The notes under the pieces were generated by a model. That model was not told the DNA's origin and searched no databases. It saw nothing but the letters and a program-made list of their open reading frames with translations. From Paeniroseomonas aquatica (lineage in GTDB: Bacteria > Pseudomonadota > Alphaproteobacteria > Acetobacterales > Acetobacteraceae): a DNA stretch of 64,000 nucleotides. Below, one piece after another: positions 40,045 to 48,027 of this stretch. Within the stretch, counting starts at the first letter, position 1. Every line of letters begins with the position of its first letter. The translations under genes and the position numbers were made by a program. Location of the stretch: positions 1-64,000 of the forward strand of contig NZ_JAUFPN010000184.1 in assembly GCF_030409335.1 (NCBI RefSeq). Reading direction: 5' to 3'.

Positions 40045-40081
40045 GGCCTGCTAACCCAATGGGTTAGCGGGCCTTTCTTTT
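40045..40081 (+). terminator. Intrinsic terminator after the candidate RNA
   Basis: A 13-bp stem with one G-U pair (GGCCTGCTAACCC / GGGTTAGCGGGCC), a 3-base loop and then TTTCTTTT. One of the strongest terminators in the window. It lies 163 bp after the LysR stop and 119 bp before the TctC gene. Confidence 0.85.
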
Positions 40082-40199
40082 GCCCGGGCCATGGCTCGGG
40101 CGCGCCAGGCAACGCCTTCCCCTTGGCGCGAGGCGGGCGGCGCCGCAGGATGCCGCCCGAACCCCGGCCGCAGAGCCGGGCGAATGGGGGATCCCGTCC

Positions 40200-41174
40200 A
40201 TGCGCCGCCTGCGTCTCGCCAGCCTCGTCCTGCTCGCCCTCGCCGCCGGCCCGGTGCGGGCCCAGGAATTCCCCCAGCGCACCGTCACCGTCATCGTCCC
40301 CTCCGCCCCCGGCGGCACGCTGGACGCGCTGGCGCGCTTCTTCGCCCAGGCCATGGCCCCGGCGCTGCAGCGCGGCGTGGTGGTGGAGAACGTCAGCGGC
40401 GCCGGCGGCCTCATCGGGCTGCAGCGGGCCGCCCGGGCGGAGCCGGACGGGCATGTGCTGGTCTTCGGCAACATGGGCGTGCTCGCCGCCGGCATGGCGC
40501 TGAACCCTGACAGCGGCTTCGACCCGCGGCGGGACTTGGCGCCGGTCGGCGTCGTCGCCGAGGTGCCGATGGTGCTGGCGGCCAGCCCGGCGAGCGGCAT
40601 CCGCAGCCTGCCTGCCCTGCTCGACCGCTTCCGCCGGCAGCCGGGGCGGCTCAGCTTCGGCACCGCCGGGCTCGGCACCACCAGCCACCTCGCCCCGGGC
40701 TTCCTGCTGCACCTGACCGGGCTGCAGGCGACGCTGGTCGCCTATCGCGGCTCCGGCCCGGCGATGAACGACCTGGCCGCCGGGGTGGTGGATGCGGTCA
40801 TCGACCAGACCGTGACGATGATCCCGGCGCACCGGGGCGGCCAGGCCTTCGCCCTGGCGGTCGCCGGCCCCGGCCGCATCCCGCAGGTGCCGGATGTGCC
40901 GACCTTCGCCGAGGGCGGCGTCCCCGGCTTCGACATGGTCATCTGGAATGCCTTCGCCGCCCCGCGCGGCACCCCGGCCGCCGCGATCGCCCGGCTGCAC
41001 GACTCGCTCGAGGCGGCGCTGCGCGACCCCGACCTGCAGCGGCGGCTGGCCGAGCTCGCCAGCAGCATCCCGCCCGCCGAAGCCCGCGGGCCGGCGGCGA
41101 TGGGCCGGCTGATCGCCGCCGACGTGGCGAAATGGACCGAGTTCGTCCGCCAGTCCGGCCTCGCCAAGGAATAG
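40200..41174 (+). CDS. Tripartite tricarboxylate transporter substrate-binding protein (TctC/Bug family)
   Basis: 324 aa exported receptor. Signal peptide at residues 1-22 (MRRLRLASLVLLALAAGPVR, then AQE). The Bug fold follows: VTVIVPSAPGGTLDALARFF binds the ligand carboxylate at its N-terminal loops, with GTTSHLAPGFL, VAYRGSGPAMNDLAAGVVDA and DVPTFAEGG typical. No TctA/TctB membrane genes are adjacent. Convergent with a second receptor only 5 bp away. Confidence 0.88.
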   Translation: MRRLRLASLVLLALAAGPVRAQEFPQRTVTVIVPSAPGGTLDALARFFAQAMAPALQRGVVVENVSGAGGLIGLQRAARAEPDGHVLVFGNMGVLAAGMALNPDSGFDPRRDLAPVGVVAEVPMVLAASPASGIRSLPALLDRFRRQPGRLSFGTAGLGTTSHLAPGFLLHLTGLQATLVAYRGSGPAMNDLAAGVVDAVIDQTVTMIPAHRGGQAFALAVAGPGRIPQVPDVPTFAEGGVPGFDMVIWNAFAAPRGTPAAAIARLHDSLEAALRDPDLQRRLAELASSIPPAEARGPAAMGRLIAADVAKWTEFVRQSGLAKE

Positions 41175-41179
41175 CCGGC

Positions 41180-42145
41180 TCAGTCCAGGCGGACGTCCGC
41201 CGCCTGGGCCACGGCCCGCAGCTTGATAAGCTCGCTGCGGATGAAGCCGCCGAATTCCTCCGGCCCCAGTGGCGCCGGGGTGGCGCCCTGGTCGATGATC
41301 CGGGCCGCCATCGGGGCGCCGCGCACCGCCTCCAGCACCGCCGCCGCCAGCCGAGCCACCACCGGCGCCGGGGTGCCGGCCGGGGCGATCAGCCCGGCCC
41401 AGCCCAGCACCTCGAAGCCTGGCAGCCCGGCCGCCTCGGCGACGGTCGGCAGCTCCGGCAGCTGCGGCATGCGCGCGGCCGAGGTGACGCCGAGCGCCTT
41501 CACCCGGCCGCCCTGGATATGCGGCAGCGCCGCCGCCAGGCTGTCGAACATCAGCTTCACGTTGCCGGCGATCAGGTCGGTCATCGCCGGGGCGGAGCCG
41601 CGGTAGGGGATGTGGTTCAGCCTGATCCCGGCCTGCTGGCAGAAGGCCTCCGCCGCCAGGTGCAACGAGCTGCCAGGCCCGCCCGAGGCATAGTCGAGCT
41701 GCCCCGGCGCCGCCTTGGCCCGGGCCACCAGCGCGGCCAGGGACTCGATCCCGGCGCCGGGATGCACCACCGCGATCAGCGGCGTGGTGAAGACCAGGGC
41801 GATGGGGACGAAGTCCCGCTCCACGTCGTAGGGCAGCTTCGCCATGACCGCGGGGTTGATGCTGAGCGGCCCGGAGCTGGCCATCCCGAGGGTATGGCCA
41901 TCGGGCGCCGCCTTGGCGATCAGCTCCATGCCCGGCAGCCCGGCGCCGCCGGCCCGGTTGTCGACGACGAAGGGCTGGCCCAGCCGCTGGCCGAGCTGCT
42001 CGGACAGCAGCCGGGCCATGATGTCGGTCGCCTGCCCCGGCGGGAAGGGCACGATGACGCGGACCGGCCGGGCCGGCCAAGCGGGCTGCGCCCGGGCGAG
42101 GCCGGGCAGGAGGAGGGGGGTGGCGAGCAGGGACCGACGGTGCAT
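41180..42145 (-). CDS. Tripartite tricarboxylate transporter substrate-binding protein (TctC/Bug family)
   Basis: 321 aa from the ATG at 42145 with GGGAG upstream. Signal peptide MHRRSLLATPLLLPGLARAQ. The Bug pattern includes VRVIVPFPPGQATDIMARLL, VDNRAGGAGLPG, HIPYRGSAPAMTDLIAGNV and LPTVAEAAGLPGFEV. It is only distantly similar in sequence to the neighbouring receptor, so the pair is not a recent duplication. Periplasmic capture of an unidentified carboxylate. Confidence 0.88.
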   Translation of the reverse strand: MHRRSLLATPLLLPGLARAQPAWPARPVRVIVPFPPGQATDIMARLLSEQLGQRLGQPFVVDNRAGGAGLPGMELIAKAAPDGHTLGMASSGPLSINPAVMAKLPYDVERDFVPIALVFTTPLIAVVHPGAGIESLAALVARAKAAPGQLDYASGGPGSSLHLAAEAFCQQAGIRLNHIPYRGSAPAMTDLIAGNVKLMFDSLAAALPHIQGGRVKALGVTSAARMPQLPELPTVAEAAGLPGFEVLGWAGLIAPAGTPAPVVARLAAAVLEAVRGAPMAARIIDQGATPAPLGPEEFGGFIRSELIKLRAVAQAADVRLD

Positions 42146-42293
42146 GCCGCATGCTCCCGCAGCGGCCGGCCGCTGGCAAATCCGCCCCGGCGGCGGCCGC
42201 CGCCGCCGCCGCTCACGCATTGCTGTAAAGCGGGGTTGATCCGGCGCAAACCCGGCTCGTCCGCCATCCGCCACCCTGCCCGCCTCACTCGGG

Positions 42294-42521
42294 ATGCAGG
42301 CCATGGTCAGTCACTTCCAGGATTTCGTCCGCCGGCACCTGGTGGAGACGGTGCCGGAGGCGATGGACCTCTGCCTGAGCTGCAAGCAGGCGCAGTGCAG
42401 CCCGGAGCATTTCCGCCAGTGCCGGCCGCGGCAGGACCGGGCCGAGGAGCTGCGGGCGGCGGAGGCGGCCCCCGCCCCTGGCCCCGCCCCTGGCCCCGCG
42501 GGCGGCCGGCCGCGGCGGTGA
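42294..42521 (+). CDS. Small Cys-rich hypothetical protein
   Basis: 75 aa (or 72 aa from the ATG at 42303). After a helix-like start HFQDFVRRHLVETVPEAMDL there are four cysteines in CLSCKQAQCSPEHFRQC (C-x2-C-x4-C-x7-C), compatible with metal binding. The end is a Pro/Ala/Gly repeat encoded by a 12-bp duplicated unit. Flanked by divergent TctC and convergent amidohydrolase genes. Coding status moderately supported; no family known. Confidence 0.5.
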   Translation: MQAMVSHFQDFVRRHLVETVPEAMDLCLSCKQAQCSPEHFRQCRPRQDRAEELRAAEAAPAPGPAPGPAGGRPRR

Positions 42522-42534
42522 CGCGGCGCCCCGG

Positions 42535-43350
42535 CTAGCGCAGGTCCCAGCCGATCCAGTCGCAGAGGCCGCGGCCCATCACCAGCTCCAGGTCGCGGCC
42601 GCGCAGCCAGGGCAGCTCCTCGGTGAAGAAGGTCACGCAGCGCCGGTAGCTGCAGGGCATCCGGGTGATGTCGGTGCCCCAGAAGAAGCGCTCCGGGCCG
42701 AAGGCGTCGAAGATCCGCTGCAGCCCGTCGTGCAGGTTGCGGTAGGGATAGGGCTCGGTCGAGTAGTGCGGCGCCCCGGTCGCCTTGACCGCGACATTGG
42801 GCAGCTTCGCCAGCGCCATCAGTTCATCGAGCTGGGCGAAGGCGGCCGCGTCCCGGCCGGTGCGGACCAGGCCGCAATGGTCGAGGATCAGCTTGAGGCC
42901 GGGATGCGCCTCGGCGATCCGGCGGAATTCCGGCAGGAAGAGCCCGCCCATGGTGGCGACCGGCAGGCCCTCCCGCTCGGCCGCCGGCCAGAGCCAGTCG
43001 AGCGTCCCGTCCCGCAGCCAGGCCTGCTGCTCCGGCGCGAGCAGCGCCCAGCGCAGGCCCTTCATGCCGGGCCGGGCACGCCAGCCGCGGATCAGGTGGC
43101 GCTGCGCCGGATCGTCGGGCGGGAACTGGCCCATCACCGCGAAGCGCTCCGGGTAGGCCCTGGCCGCCGCCTCCGCCTGGGCGTTGGAATCCGGGTCCCA
43201 GCTCGCCGGCGGGTGGATCAGCGCGGCGTCGACGCCGGCCGCGTCCATCTCGGCCAGCGCCTCCTCGGCGGTGAAGGAGGCGACCTTGCGGTGCAGGCCG
43301 GAGGGCATGCCCTGCGACCAGATATGGATCTGCGCATCGACGATCTTCAT
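42535..43350 (-). CDS. Amidohydrolase-2 family metal-dependent hydrolase
   Basis: 271 aa TIM-barrel protein from the ATG at 43350. The start MKIVDAQIHIW carries the metal-site D-x-Q-x-H pattern. LILDHCGLVRTG in the middle and FFWGTDITRMPC near the C-terminus supply the later His and Asp. The family holds decarboxylases and lactone hydrolases acting on aromatic or dicarboxylic intermediates. It is downstream of the M3 peptidase by 29 bp; substrate unknown. Confidence 0.85.
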   Translation of the reverse strand: MKIVDAQIHIWSQGMPSGLHRKVASFTAEEALAEMDAAGVDAALIHPPASWDPDSNAQAEAAARAYPERFAVMGQFPPDDPAQRHLIRGWRARPGMKGLRWALLAPEQQAWLRDGTLDWLWPAAEREGLPVATMGGLFLPEFRRIAEAHPGLKLILDHCGLVRTGRDAAAFAQLDELMALAKLPNVAVKATGAPHYSTEPYPYRNLHDGLQRIFDAFGPERFFWGTDITRMPCSYRRCVTFFTEELPWLRGRDLELVMGRGLCDWIGWDLR

Positions 43351-43379
43351 CGGTGTCCCCCCCGGGGTCGTGCCGCCGT

Positions 43380-45056
43380 TCAGCCGGCGAGCATCGCCTC
43401 CGCCTCCCGCACCACCGCCTCCAGCGCGCCGGGCGCGAAGGGCGAGACCAGCCCGGCGGAGGCGACCAGGGCCTGGAAGGGCGCGGCGCCGCCACGGCCA
43501 CACAGGGCGACGTAGTCGGCCAGCGCCGCCGGTGCATCTTCCCGCGCCTTCACCCAGAACTGCAGGGCGCAGCAGAGCGCCAGCGTATAGTCGATGTAGT
43601 AGAGCGGCGAGTTGTAGATGTGCTGCTTGGCCTGCCAGCGGCCGCCCTTGGCGGGGTAGGCGAGGTCGCCGTAGTCGGTCCAGGGCATGTAGCGCCGCTC
43701 CAGCCGCTGCCAGATGGCGTGGCGCTCGGCCGGGGTCGCCGTCGGGTTGGCATAGACCTCGTGCTGGAAGTGGTCGACGCAGACGCCGTAGGGCAGGAAG
43801 GCGAGCGAGGATTCGAGGTGCATGCGGCGGAAGCGCTCGGCGGCCTCGGCGCCGACCAGCAGGTCCATGTGCGGATGGGTCAGGAATTCGAGGCCCATGG
43901 AGTGGATCTCGGCGGCTTCCATGGTCGGCCAGAGGTAGTCGATGCCGGGCTGGAAGCGGCTTTCCCAATTCTGGAAGGCATGGCCCATCTCATGGGTGAA
44001 GACGCCGATGTCGTGATGGGTGCCGTTGAAATTGGCGAAGATGAAGGGCACGCCGGCCGAGGGGAAGCTGGTGCAGAAGCCGCCCCCCGCCTTGCCCGGG
44101 CGGTTCTTCATGTCGAGGAAGCCGCCTTCGTTCATCAGCCGGTAGAAGCCGGCGAGGCGCGGATCCATGCGCTCGAACATCTCCTGCGCCGCCGCCACGA
44201 GCACGTCGTGGTCGCCGATCGGCTTGGGATTGCCGGCCGGGTCGATCAGCGCCTCGTCCCAGGCGTGCAGCCTGTCCCAGCCCTGCTGGCGGCGGCGGGC
44301 CTCCAGCAGCTTCGCCACCAGCGGCACGACATGCTCGGCGACCTGGTCGCGGTAGCGGGCGACATCGGCGGCGTCGTAGTCGACCCGGCGCATGCGGCGG
44401 TAGCCGAGCGGGATGTAATTCTCGTAGCCCAGCTTCAGCGCCATGCCGTGGCGCAGCGCGACCAGCTGGTCGTAGATCTCGTCGAGCTCGGCGCCGTGTC
44501 CGGCGAAGAAGTCCCAGCGCAGCGCCTCGGCCTGGTGGCGCTTGGCCCGGTCCGGGTCCTCGGCATAGGGCGCGAGGCCCGCGAGGTTGATGGTCCGGCC
44601 GTCGATCTCGAGCCTGGCCGAGGCCATCAGCGCGGTGTAGCGGGCGGTGAGCTTCGCCTCCTCCTCGAGGTCCTCGGCGATGGCCGGGTCGAAGGTGGTG
44701 ATGTCCATCTCCCAGAGCCGCAGCGCATGGGCGCCGGCCAGGGCCTCGAGCCCGGCCCGGTCGGCCAGGCCCAGCAGGCGGCGCTTCAGCGCCACCTCAT
44801 GGCCGGTCGCCTCGGGCGAGAGCGCGTCGCTGTACTCGCGGGCGGCCTTGGCCTCGGCATCCGCCGTGTCCTGGGCGAAGCGCAGGTGCACCAGCGCCGA
44901 CCAGCTGTCGTAGTCGCGCCGCAGCGCATCCCAGGCGGCCAGCGCCGCGGCCACCTCCCCGGCATCGAGCCGGGCGTGGAGGTAGCCGTAGCTGGCGGCC
45001 AGACCCTCCCGCGTCGGGGTGGCGAAGGAGAGTTCGTCGAAGCGGGGTTCGGTCAT
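43380..45056 (-). CDS. M3 family metallopeptidase (oligoendopeptidase F-like)
   Basis: 558 aa cytosolic zinc peptidase. The HExxH motif is HEMGH at 355-359 within VFTHEMGHAFQNWES, and the third ligand region EAAEIHSMGLEF follows about 25 residues later. QAKQHIYNSPLYYIDYTLAL near the C-terminus belongs to the substrate-binding HxxxYxxxxY-type part. No signal peptide. It probably degrades short peptides. Confidence 0.92.
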   Translation of the reverse strand: MTEPRFDELSFATPTREGLAASYGYLHARLDAGEVAAALAAWDALRRDYDSWSALVHLRFAQDTADAEAKAAREYSDALSPEATGHEVALKRRLLGLADRAGLEALAGAHALRLWEMDITTFDPAIAEDLEEEAKLTARYTALMASARLEIDGRTINLAGLAPYAEDPDRAKRHQAEALRWDFFAGHGAELDEIYDQLVALRHGMALKLGYENYIPLGYRRMRRVDYDAADVARYRDQVAEHVVPLVAKLLEARRRQQGWDRLHAWDEALIDPAGNPKPIGDHDVLVAAAQEMFERMDPRLAGFYRLMNEGGFLDMKNRPGKAGGGFCTSFPSAGVPFIFANFNGTHHDIGVFTHEMGHAFQNWESRFQPGIDYLWPTMEAAEIHSMGLEFLTHPHMDLLVGAEAAERFRRMHLESSLAFLPYGVCVDHFQHEVYANPTATPAERHAIWQRLERRYMPWTDYGDLAYPAKGGRWQAKQHIYNSPLYYIDYTLALCCALQFWVKAREDAPAALADYVALCGRGGAAPFQALVASAGLVSPFAPGALEAVVREAEAMLAG

Positions 45057-45092
45057 GCGCGAAGGGCTCCGGGGGGCCGAGGCGAGCGAGGC

Positions 45093-45593
45093 TCAGGCGA
45101 TCGGCGTGAAGTGGAAGACGGCGCAGGTCACGGCGTCGATGGCCAGCGGCAGGGAGATGGTATCCAGCGGCTGCGCCAGCGTGCCGTCCGGCAGGATGGC
45201 GCCGCCCGAGAGCAGCACCGCGAAGCCGGTGTCCCCGGAGCGGGGCGCGCGGATCTCGACGGCGTGGCGGACGCGGGCGCGGTCGGAGATGGCGTTGACC
45301 ACCAGGCAGGGCCCGTCCAGCAGCCGGCAGCGGCAGGCGCGGCCGCCGTCGAAGGCGCTCGGCACCAGCGGCTGGTCGACCAGCAGCGGCGGACCCTCGG
45401 CGAAGTCGAGCGCGAAGCCATGGCCGCGCAGCAGGGTGATGGTGCGGTCCTGGCCCTGGTAGTCGGAGAACTCCGCCGCGGCGTCGAGCCAGGCGAAGCC
45501 GAGGAACCAGCCCGGGCCGCCGGCGATGTCGGCCTTGCGGCCGGCGCCGTTGCGCCAGGGGGAGACGGGCAGCTCGGCATGGCGCAGCAGCAT
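45093..45593 (-). CDS. HutD family protein
   Basis: 166 aa double beta-helix (cupin-like) protein. The family start PWRNGAGRKADIAGG is near residue 12, with FSDYQGQDRTITLLRGHGF following. HutD is often encoded with histidine-utilisation genes and proposed as a regulator or formylglutamate-binding protein, but no hut gene lies nearby. It is 5 bp upstream of no conserved partner other than the GST gene. Confidence 0.85.
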   Translation of the reverse strand: MLLRHAELPVSPWRNGAGRKADIAGGPGWFLGFAWLDAAAEFSDYQGQDRTITLLRGHGFALDFAEGPPLLVDQPLVPSAFDGGRACRCRLLDGPCLVVNAISDRARVRHAVEIRAPRSGDTGFAVLLSGGAILPDGTLAQPLDTISLPLAIDAVTCAVFHFTPIA

Positions 45594-45598
45594 GGCGG

Positions 45599-46192
45599 TC
45601 AGATCCCGCTGAGGGGTGGGAGGGTGTCCCGGAAGGAGGGGCGCTCCGCCAGGGTATCGAAGACGCGGGCCAGCGCCGGGTGGCCCTGCCGCCAGGGCCA
45701 GGCGCGGTGGCGCCGCTCGGCATAGCCGAGGGCGCAGCCGAGCAGGATATCCGCGGCATCGGGTCGGGCGGGGGCGGTCCAGCCTTGGGCCTCCAGCGTA
45801 TCGGCGACACGGTTCACCCGCGTCGTCTCCAGCGCGATGACGCCGGGGGAACGCTCGTGCTCCGGCCGGCGCAGCTCGCGGTTCCAGACCGCCATGCCTT
45901 CCAGCAGCCCCAGCACCTGGCCGCAGCGGGACAGCGTGGCCGGCGGCAGCAGCGGGTAGGCGCCGCCGAGGGTATCGAGGTAGGGCAGGATCAGCGCCGT
46001 CTCGGTCAGCACCGTGCCGTCGGCCAGCACCAGGGTCGGCACCCGGCCGACCGGGCTATGCGGCAACACCACCGCCCCGGGATCGCGGAGGGTGGTCTCC
46101 CGCTCCGCCACCCGGGCCAGCAGGCCGGTCTCGCGCAGCGCGACCCGGACCGCGCGGGCATAGGGGGAGCCGGAGGAATAGAAGAGCTGCAT
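45599..46192 (-). CDS. Glutathione S-transferase family protein
   Basis: 197 aa. The thioredoxin-fold N-domain begins MQLFYSSGSPYARAVRVAL with the Ser/Tyr pair at the glutathione site. VGRVPTLVLADG and LTETALILPYLD carry the cis-Pro and the gamma-Glu-binding Glu-Thr/Ser. The all-helical C-domain occupies residues 85-197. It ends 5 bp before hutD begins. Detoxification or isomerase role; substrate unknown. Confidence 0.88.
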   Translation of the reverse strand: MQLFYSSGSPYARAVRVALRETGLLARVAERETTLRDPGAVVLPHSPVGRVPTLVLADGTVLTETALILPYLDTLGGAYPLLPPATLSRCGQVLGLLEGMAVWNRELRRPEHERSPGVIALETTRVNRVADTLEAQGWTAPARPDAADILLGCALGYAERRHRAWPWRQGHPALARVFDTLAERPSFRDTLPPLSGI

Positions 46193-46229
46193 CGGCCGGA
46201 CTGTTGCCCGGCCGAGGCCCTGCGTCCAG

Positions 46230-47960
46230 CTAGCGAGGACGGCGCGGCGGGCCGGCGGGCCGCGCCGGGTAGGTCGGGCGCGGGCCCCCCTCCCTCGGGA
46301 AGGCCGACCGCGGCCGCGGGGTATCGGCCAACGGCGCCTCGGCCGGGATGATGCGGATATGCGCATCCTTCGCCTCGGTCGCGGGGCGGGAGGCGGCGGC
46401 GGCGAAGCGCTCGGCCGCCCAGGGGGCGACCTCGAAGCGGGTCTCCCGCTCCTGCACCTGGATGCGGCCGATGTCCTGGCGCGTCACGTTGCCGCGGCGG
46501 CAGAGGAAGGGCAGCACCCAGCGCGGGTCGGCATTCCCGTTGGTCCGGCCGAGGTTCATCTTGAACCAGGCGCCGGGGGCGCTCGGCCCGCCGTTGGGCG
46601 GCCGCGGCGCGCGGTCCTCGGTATAGGGCCGGGTCGGCCGGTCGGTGATCTCGGCGAGGTCCTCGGGCGCCGGCAACGGGCCGCGCATCACCCGCATCAG
46701 GGCGACGGCGATGGCCTCCGGCGTCTGGCTCTCGAGCAGGGAGCGGGCCAGGACGAGGTCGCCCTCGCCGGCTTCCTCGCCCGCCAGCTCGCCGGCCTGG
46801 ACCAGGATGCGGGCATCATCCTGCGCCTTGATGGCGGCGGCGGAAGGCGCCGGACCCCAGGCGGCCTGCACCCGGGCCTCGTTCAGCAGCCGCTCGGCGG
46901 CCCGCCTGCGGTTGTGCGGCACCAGCAGCGCGCTGATGCCCTTGCGCCCGGCCCGGCCGGTCCGCCCGCTGCGGTGCAGCAGGGTTTCCGGGTCGTTCGG
47001 CAGCTCGGCATGGATGACCAGGCCGAGGTCGGGCAGATCGATGCCGCGCGCGGCCACGTCGGTCGCCACGCAGACCCGGGCGCGGCCGTCGCGCAGGCTC
47101 TGCATGGCGCGGTTGCGCTCGGCCTGGGACAGCTCGCCGGACAGCGCCACGGCGGCGAAGCCGCGTTCGGCGAGGTTGCCGTGCAGGCGCGTGACGGTGG
47201 CGCGGGTGCGACAGAACACGAGGGCGGAGCGCGCCTCGAAGAAGCGCAGGCAGTTCACCACCGCCCGCTCGATCTCGTGCGGGGCGATCAGCAGGCCGCG
47301 GTACTCGATGTCGCCATGCTGGGCGCCCTCGTCGCCGGCGGCAATCCGCAGCGCGTCCTTCTGGTAGGTGCGGGCGATGGCGGCGATGCCGTTTGGCACC
47401 GTCGCCGAGAAGAGGAAGGTGCGGCGCTCGGGCGGGGTGGTCTCGAGGATCGCCTCGAGCTCCTCGCGGAAGCCGAGGTCGAGCATCTCATCCGCCTCGT
47501 CCAGCACCACGGCGCGCAGGGCGGCCGGGCGCAGGTTGCCGCGCTCGAGGTGGTCGCGCAGGCGCCCCGGGGTGCCGACGACGATATGCGCGCCGCGCTC
47601 CAGCGCCCGGCGCTCGGCGATCGGGTCGGTGCCGCCGACGCAGGTGACGACCCGGCCGCCGGCCTTGGCATAGAGCCAGGCCAGCTCGGTCTGCACCTGC
47701 AGCGCCAGCTCGCGGGTCGGCGCCACCACCAGGGCCAGCGGGTTGCCGGGGTTGGGCAGGCGGTCGGTGTCGCCCATCAGCGTATGGGCCATGGCCAGGC
47801 CATAGGCGACGGTCTTGCCGGAGCCGGTCTGGGCGGAGACCAGCAAGTCCCGCCCCTCGGTCTCCGGCTGCAGCACGGCGGCCTGGACGGGGGTCGGTTC
47901 GGCATAGCCGCGCTCGGCGAGGGCGACCTGGAGGGGGGCGGGCAGCGGAGGAAAGGGCAT
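46230..47960 (-). CDS. DEAD-box RNA helicase with DbpA-like RNA-binding C-terminus
   Basis: 576 aa from the ATG at 47960. The Q motif is YAEPTPVQAAVL, Walker A SAQTGSGKT, motif Ia PTRELALQ, motif II LDEADEM, motif III SATVP, and motif VI HRSGRTGRAGRKG. After a linker with a long insertion, a DbpA/CsdA-type RRM is present at about 480-550 (WFKMNLGRTNGNADPRWVLP). A Pro/Arg-rich tail ends the protein. Likely ribosome assembly or RNA decay. 67 bp downstream of the SUV3-like helicase. Confidence 0.93.
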   Translation of the reverse strand: MPFPPLPAPLQVALAERGYAEPTPVQAAVLQPETEGRDLLVSAQTGSGKTVAYGLAMAHTLMGDTDRLPNPGNPLALVVAPTRELALQVQTELAWLYAKAGGRVVTCVGGTDPIAERRALERGAHIVVGTPGRLRDHLERGNLRPAALRAVVLDEADEMLDLGFREELEAILETTPPERRTFLFSATVPNGIAAIARTYQKDALRIAAGDEGAQHGDIEYRGLLIAPHEIERAVVNCLRFFEARSALVFCRTRATVTRLHGNLAERGFAAVALSGELSQAERNRAMQSLRDGRARVCVATDVAARGIDLPDLGLVIHAELPNDPETLLHRSGRTGRAGRKGISALLVPHNRRRAAERLLNEARVQAAWGPAPSAAAIKAQDDARILVQAGELAGEEAGEGDLVLARSLLESQTPEAIAVALMRVMRGPLPAPEDLAEITDRPTRPYTEDRAPRPPNGGPSAPGAWFKMNLGRTNGNADPRWVLPFLCRRGNVTRQDIGRIQVQERETRFEVAPWAAERFAAAASRPATEAKDAHIRIIPAEAPLADTPRPRSAFPREGGPRPTYPARPAGPPRRPR

Positions 47961-48027
47961 GCGGTACTTTACGGACGGATGGCCGGGACGGGCCCGGCCA
48001 TGACGGGAAAGGGATTCGGCACGGCGG

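Noticed and set aside
39895-40081. tRNA, 4.5S or tmRNA gene in the post-LysR gap
   Set aside because: No cloverleaf with a T-loop GTTCGA, no SRP tetraloop core and no tmRNA ends. The structured segment is therefore left unclassified.
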